A DNA stretch of 64,000 nucleotides from Acidobacteriota bacterium. Lineage in GTDB: Bacteria; Acidobacteriota; Thermoanaerobaculia; Gp7-AA8. The stretch covers positions 102,551-166,550 of the forward strand of contig JAFATB010000002.1 of NCBI GenBank assembly GCA_019244185.1, read 5' to 3'. Shown here piece after piece: positions 60,157 to 64,000 of this stretch (position 1 is its first letter; every line of letters starts with the position of its first letter). The position numbers and the translations under genes were made by a program. A model generated the notes under the pieces. That model searched no databases and was not told where the DNA came from. It worked only from the letters and a program-made list of their open reading frames with translations.

Positions 60157-61892
60157 TGGCGTACGTCGACCTCAACGACTCCATCATCGCGCAGGTGCGC
60201 GGCGCCGCGGACATCGTCGACTTCGTGCAGCAGGTCACGCCGCTCAAGCTCGCGGGCAAGAGCTACAAAGGTCTCTGCCCGTTTCACCGCGAAAAAAGCC
60301 CGTCGTTCCACGTCGATCGCGACAAGGGACTCTTCTACTGCTTCGGCTGCGGCACCGGAGGCGACGTCTTCAAGTTCCTCACGCTGACGGAACGCTTCAC
60401 GTTCCCCGAGGCGGTGGAGCATGTGGCATCGCGCGTGGGAATCGAATTGCCAAAGCGGCGGCGCGCGCAGCGCGACAACGACAAGGACGATCTGCTCGAG
60501 CTGATGGACGACGCGTCGGAAGCGTTCCATCAGGCGCTGGCCTGGACGCCGAACGCCGCGGATGAGTATCTGAAGCATCGCGGCGTCCCGCAGGACGTCA
60601 TCCGCAAATACGGCTTCGGCTACGCGCCCGAGTCATGGGACTACCTGCTGCGCCGCCTCGGCCAGAAGCACGGCGAGAAGAAGCTCGAAGCGGCGGGCTT
60701 GATCACGCCGCGCAAGACCGGCAACGGTTTCTACGACCGCTTTCGCAACCGGTTGATCATTCCGATTCATTCGGACACCGGCGCGCTGGTCGGCTTCGGC
60801 GGGCGCGCGCTCGACGACAGCGAGCCGAAATATCTCAACTCGCCGGAGTCGGAGCTCTTCAACAAATCGCGGCTGCTCTACAACCTGCATCGCAGCAAAG
60901 ACGCGATGCGGCGCTTCGATCGCGCGATTCTCGTCGAGGGCTACTTCGACGCGATCGCCATCGATCACGCGGGAGTGCCGGGCGTCGTCGCGTCTATGGG
61001 CACCTCGCTCACGCCGGGCCAAGCGTCATTGCTGCGCCGTTTCACGCGCCGCGTGATCCTCGCGTACGACGGCGACAACGCGGGACGCGCGGCCACGCTG
61101 CGCGCGGCGCCGATCCTGCTCGCGGCGGGGCTGCACGTGGAGGCGCTCGATCTGCAGGGCGAGAAAGATCCCGATGCGCTCGTGCAGAAGCACGGCGCCG
61201 ATAAGTTCCTCGAGGTGCTGTCGAACGCGCTCGACATCTTCGAGTTCGGCCTGCGCGAATGGGCCTCCGACGCGGCGCAGTTGAGCGGGCGCGAGAAGTC
61301 GGAGCGCGTCGAGCAGTTCATGCCGATGCTGTCCGCGGTCTCGGATCCGGTGGTGCGCAACGAGGCCGCGCAGCGGATCGCCGACGCATTCCGGCTCGAG
61401 TTCGAGACGGTGTGGTCGCGCGTGCGCGGGAAAGCGGCGCCGGCGAAAACGGTGGAACGGTCGGCGGTGGCGCCGATCGGCGCGGGCGAGAAGTTCGTGC
61501 TGACGGCGGCGCTTCAGGGGCGTCTGACGCGCGAACAGCTGGGCCGGTTGCAGGAGGAGTTTTTCGAAGACCCGGCGTGCAAAACGCTCTTTTCTATCAT
61601 AAAAAATGATCTCGTAACCGGTGACCCTATTGATTTTGCGAAATTGGGAGCCCATCTTAGGGGCGAGGCCGAGTTGACGCTGCTTTCCGAGCTCAGCCTC
61701 AGCGAAGAGATTGACGACCGCTCTCTCCAACGCCTCGACGAAAACCTCCGTCCGATGGAGAGAAACTACTTGTCCCGCCGGATGCGCCAAATCCAACGCG
61801 AAATCATCGACGCCGGGAACGACGGCGAACGTGTGGCCAGGCTGGACCGCGAAAAGCTCGAACTGTCCCGTATGTTGCAGTCCCTGAAATAA
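60156..61892 (+). CDS. dnaG: DNA primase
   Basis: 578 residues. Makes RNA primers for replication. CHC2 zinc ribbon: LCPFHREKSPSFHVD...FYCFGCGTGGD (about 38-65). TOPRIM catalytic core: ILVEGYFDAIAIDHAG, SMGTSLTPGQ and LAYDGDNAGRAATLRA. The C-terminal DnaB-interaction region (about 435-578) is helical. ATG 60156 shares its A with the mutS2 stop. Stop TAA is immediately followed by the reverse stop of an antisense ORF. Confidence 0.96.
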   Translation: MAYVDLNDSIIAQVRGAADIVDFVQQVTPLKLAGKSYKGLCPFHREKSPSFHVDRDKGLFYCFGCGTGGDVFKFLTLTERFTFPEAVEHVASRVGIELPKRRRAQRDNDKDDLLELMDDASEAFHQALAWTPNAADEYLKHRGVPQDVIRKYGFGYAPESWDYLLRRLGQKHGEKKLEAAGLITPRKTGNGFYDRFRNRLIIPIHSDTGALVGFGGRALDDSEPKYLNSPESELFNKSRLLYNLHRSKDAMRRFDRAILVEGYFDAIAIDHAGVPGVVASMGTSLTPGQASLLRRFTRRVILAYDGDNAGRAATLRAAPILLAAGLHVEALDLQGEKDPDALVQKHGADKFLEVLSNALDIFEFGLREWASDAAQLSGREKSERVEQFMPMLSAVSDPVVRNEAAQRIADAFRLEFETVWSRVRGKAAPAKTVERSAVAPIGAGEKFVLTAALQGRLTREQLGRLQEEFFEDPACKTLFSIIKNDLVTGDPIDFAKLGAHLRGEAELTLLSELSLSEEIDDRSLQRLDENLRPMERNYLSRRMRQIQREIIDAGNDGERVARLDREKLELSRMLQSLK

Positions 61893-62057
61893 TTATCGTC
61901 CCTCCAGGATTACGCGGGTGTCCACTCTGGACGATACTTTGGCGGCGTTGTCAACCATAAAAGTGACGGCCCCGCCAAGGCCTCGTCCGGGGGCCTGAGC
62001 CGAGAGTGCCGAAGCGGCGATCACGACGCTGCCCAACGCGAGGAGCGAAAACGACAT
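61893..62057 (-). CDS. Candidate 54-residue exported peptide, antisense between dnaG and rpoD
   Basis: Fills the dnaG-rpoD gap exactly on the opposite strand. Reads [18 protein letters not shown] then SAQA, a good signal peptide with an AQA cleavage site, and a 32-residue remainder ([20 protein letters not shown]). Its ATG (62057-62055) overlaps the rpoD ATG (62056-62058) within CATG, and its stop abuts the dnaG stop (TAATTA). No clear promoter or ribosome-binding site. It may be chance; it may be a small secreted protein. Confidence 0.3.
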   Translation of the reverse strand: MSFSLLALGSVVIAASALSAQAPGRGLGGAVTFMVDNAAKVSSRVDTRVILEGR

Positions 62058-63885
62058 GACGACACGCCTGCGCACTTCGAATCTCGAACCGGAATCCACT
62101 TTTGAAGACGAGGGGGTTGGCGAGTTGAGCGTCGAAGAAAAGTATGCGGAAGTAAAGCAGCTCATCGCGATCGGCAAAGAAAAGGGCTTTCTGCTTTACG
62201 ACGAGATTTACGAGGTGCTCCCGGAGGAAGTGACGTCTCTCCCCGAGGAGCTCGACGAGATCTACATCCGCTTCAACGACCTGGGCATCGACGTCGTCGA
62301 AGATGCCGAGAAGCCGCTGCAGACGACTCCGAAGGGAATCGTCACCATCGACGGCACCATCGAAGAAAAAGAGATGGACCAGCGCGAGGAGGTCCAGCAG
62401 GACATCATCGCCGCGTCCAGCGGAATCGTCGACAAGACCAACGACCCGGTCCGCATGTACCTGCGCGAGATGGGCACGGTCAAGCTCCTCGACCGCCAGG
62501 GCGAAGTCGACATCGCCAAGCGCATCGAAAAGGGCGAGCGCAAGGTCTTCAAGGCGCTCTCCGCGAACCGCATCATCCGCGAGGAAATCCTCAAGATCTA
62601 CGAGGCCGCGAAGAAAGACGCGCGCGTCATCAAAGAGACCATCGACCTAGCCATGCCGGACGATGAAGGTGTCGAGATCACCGCCGACGGCGAGCCGAAA
62701 CTTCCCGCCGCCGCCGCGAACAAGATCCACGACATCATGTTGATCTTCGAGGGCATCGCCAAGCTCGACAAGCGCATCAAGGACGGCCTGGTCAAGCTCG
62801 CCGATCCGAAGAAGCTCTCCGATCGCACCATCGCCACGACGCTTCGCAACGTCGATCGTCTCGAGCAGGAGCTCGCCGACGAGCTGCAGCGCGTCGACTT
62901 CACGCCGCAGACGCGCAATCGGATGATCAACAAGCTCAAGGACATCGACAACGAGCTCGCGCAGGCGGTGTCGATGATCCGCAAGGACGAGCAGGCGCTG
63001 AAGCGCGAGAAGGACAAGACCCGCCGCGACTTCTATCGCCGCCGCCTCCAGAAGTATCAGGAGAAGCTCGGCGAGCTCGAGACGTTCTACGGCCTCACGC
63101 ACGAGGACCTGCGCAAGACCATACGCGAGATCCGCCAGGGTGAGGAAGAAGCAGATCAGGCCAAGCAGGAGCTGATCGTTGCCAACCTGCGCCTCGTCGT
63201 CTCCATCGCGAAGAAGTACACGAACCGCGGCCTGCAGTTCCTCGACCTCATTCAGGAAGGCAACATCGGCCTCATGAAGGCGGTCGAGAAGTTCGAGTAC
63301 CGCCGCGGCTACAAGTTCTCGACGTACGCGACGTGGTGGATCCGCCAGGCCATCACGCGCGCGATCGCCGATCAGGCGCGCACGATCCGCATCCCGGTGC
63401 ACATGATCGAAACGATCAACAAGCTGATTCGCACCTCGCGCGCGCTCGTGCAGGAACTCGGGCGCGAGCCGACGTCGGAGGAGATCGCGAAGCGGATGGA
63501 CATTCCCGTGTCGAAGGTCCGCAAGGTCCTGAAGATCGCGCAGGAGCCGATCTCGCTCGAGACGCCGATCGGTGAAGAGGAAGACTCGCATCTTGGCGAT
63601 TTCATCGAGGATCGCGGCGTGATCTCCCCCATCGATCACGTGATCGTCGCGAACCTCAAAGAGCAGACGAACAAGGTGCTTCGCACGCTCACCCCGCGCG
63701 AAGAGCAGGTCCTCAAGATGCGCTTCGGCGTCGGCGACGGCGCCGAGCACACGCTCGAGGAAGTGGGCCGCTCGTTCAACGTCACGCGCGAGCGAATCCG
63801 CCAGATCGAGTCGAAGGCGCTGCGCAAGCTGCGTCACCCGTCGCGCTCGAAAAAGCTCCGTCCGTTCCTCGACTCGACGTTCTAG
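62056..63885 (+). CDS. rpoD: RNA polymerase primary sigma factor
   Basis: 609 residues. Region 1.1 (about 25-90, [20 protein letters not shown]), region 1.2 ([11 protein letters not shown]), a long non-conserved insert, region 2 ([60 protein letters not shown]), region 3 and region 4 ([35 protein letters not shown]). The full layout identifies the housekeeping sigma factor. GAGGAG precedes ATG 62056 by 9 nt. It would recognise the -10 boxes listed in this annotation. Confidence 0.97.
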   Translation: MTTRLRTSNLEPESTFEDEGVGELSVEEKYAEVKQLIAIGKEKGFLLYDEIYEVLPEEVTSLPEELDEIYIRFNDLGIDVVEDAEKPLQTTPKGIVTIDGTIEEKEMDQREEVQQDIIAASSGIVDKTNDPVRMYLREMGTVKLLDRQGEVDIAKRIEKGERKVFKALSANRIIREEILKIYEAAKKDARVIKETIDLAMPDDEGVEITADGEPKLPAAAANKIHDIMLIFEGIAKLDKRIKDGLVKLADPKKLSDRTIATTLRNVDRLEQELADELQRVDFTPQTRNRMINKLKDIDNELAQAVSMIRKDEQALKREKDKTRRDFYRRRLQKYQEKLGELETFYGLTHEDLRKTIREIRQGEEEADQAKQELIVANLRLVVSIAKKYTNRGLQFLDLIQEGNIGLMKAVEKFEYRRGYKFSTYATWWIRQAITRAIADQARTIRIPVHMIETINKLIRTSRALVQELGREPTSEEIAKRMDIPVSKVRKVLKIAQEPISLETPIGEEEDSHLGDFIEDRGVISPIDHVIVANLKEQTNKVLRTLTPREEQVLKMRFGVGDGAEHTLEEVGRSFNVTRERIRQIESKALRKLRHPSRSKKLRPFLDSTF

Positions 63886-63912
63886 TCTTGGACCATTTGC
63901 AATTCGCCTCGA

Positions 63913-63937
63913 GGGCGGCCAACATGGCCGCCCTTTT
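63913..63937 (+). terminator. Intrinsic terminator after rpoD
   Basis: GGGCGGCC, loop AACAT, GGCCGCCC (8-bp stem) followed by TTTTCTTCT, 27 nt after the rpoD stop. Confidence 0.85.
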
Positions 63938-63943
63938 CTTCTG

Positions 63944-64000
63944 ATGATGAAACCGACGCCCGCCATCGCCCTCCTGTTCGCCCTCGCCACCGCGGCCGCT
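63944..64000 (+). CDS. Start of a secreted protein, cut by the window end
   Basis: Nineteen codons are visible: MMKPTPAIALLFALATAAA, a hydrophobic signal-peptide-like start. It lies directly behind the rpoD terminator. No Shine-Dalgarno precedes ATG 63944 or 63947. Identity cannot be judged. Confidence 0.45.
   Translation, partial: MMKPTPAIALLFALATAAA

Overview
The window is high-G+C DNA from a diderm (LPS-making) bacterium. LPS-export genes, an rpoN-hpf-hprK-rapZ-PTS block, three GWxTD-domain proteins, a reaction-centre-type cytochrome c and several Acidobacteriota-style hypothetical families make a member of the Acidobacteriota the best guess. This is inference from gene content; no rRNA or tRNA gene is present to test it.

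Layout. 0-5.2 kb: a beta-propeller/Ig-like protein (5' end missing) and a peptide ABC importer (binding lipoprotein and two permeases). 5.2-11.5 kb: coaD, a TPR protein, then a minus-strand block with a polyprenyl diphosphate synthase, yajQ, a LolA-like protein, kdsD, panE and a DinB-family protein. 11.6-20.8 kb: pckA, a ParE/antitoxin pair, a fused LptF-LptG permease, hom-metB behind a candidate Met-rich leader peptide, and parB-parA. 20.8-34.9 kb: one long minus-strand series that, in transcription order, runs lptC-lptA fusion, lptB, rpoN, hpf, three GWxTD paralogues, hprK, rapZ, EIIA, HPr, ptsI, cupin, a coiled-coil protein, miaB and a DUF151 nuclease. 34.9-47.5 kb: cytochrome c, recJ, a hydrolase, an incomplete MacAB-TolC-like efflux operon, dppF-dppD and small envelope proteins. 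47.5-57.4 kb: a DUF4157 (eCIS-core) gene inserted beside murJ, two isoprenoid genes, a tiny zinc-ribbon gene with udk, an SH3-type protein and an S9 peptidase. 57.4-64 kb: rpsU-mutS2-dnaG-rpoD.

How genes work together. LptB (32.1 kb), fused LptFG (13.9 kb) and fused LptC/LptA (32.9 kb) should form one LPS-export machine, with KdsD supplying Kdo precursor. HprK, RapZ, EIIA, HPr and PtsI look like a regulatory PTS without a sugar permease, next to sigma-54 and the hibernation factor. Many genes overlap by ATGA/GTGA or TGATG/TAATG, which indicates translational coupling.

Most notable signals. (1) Thirteen genes have a TAnnnT hexamer 6-8 nt upstream of the start codon and no Shine-Dalgarno, pointing to leaderless mRNAs; one promoter does this in both directions with overlapping -10 boxes (50.6 kb). 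(2) The DUF4157 gene is bracketed by perfect 44-bp direct repeats of the murJ 3' end. (3) Heptad-repeat inverted repeats (GAACGNN units) sit at three gene boundaries; one begins and ends exactly on the stop codons of two convergent genes. (4) A 24-residue leader peptide with three consecutive Met codons precedes metB-hom. (5) LptF/LptG and LptC/LptA are both fused. No rRNA, tRNA, CRISPR array, IS element or transposase was seen.
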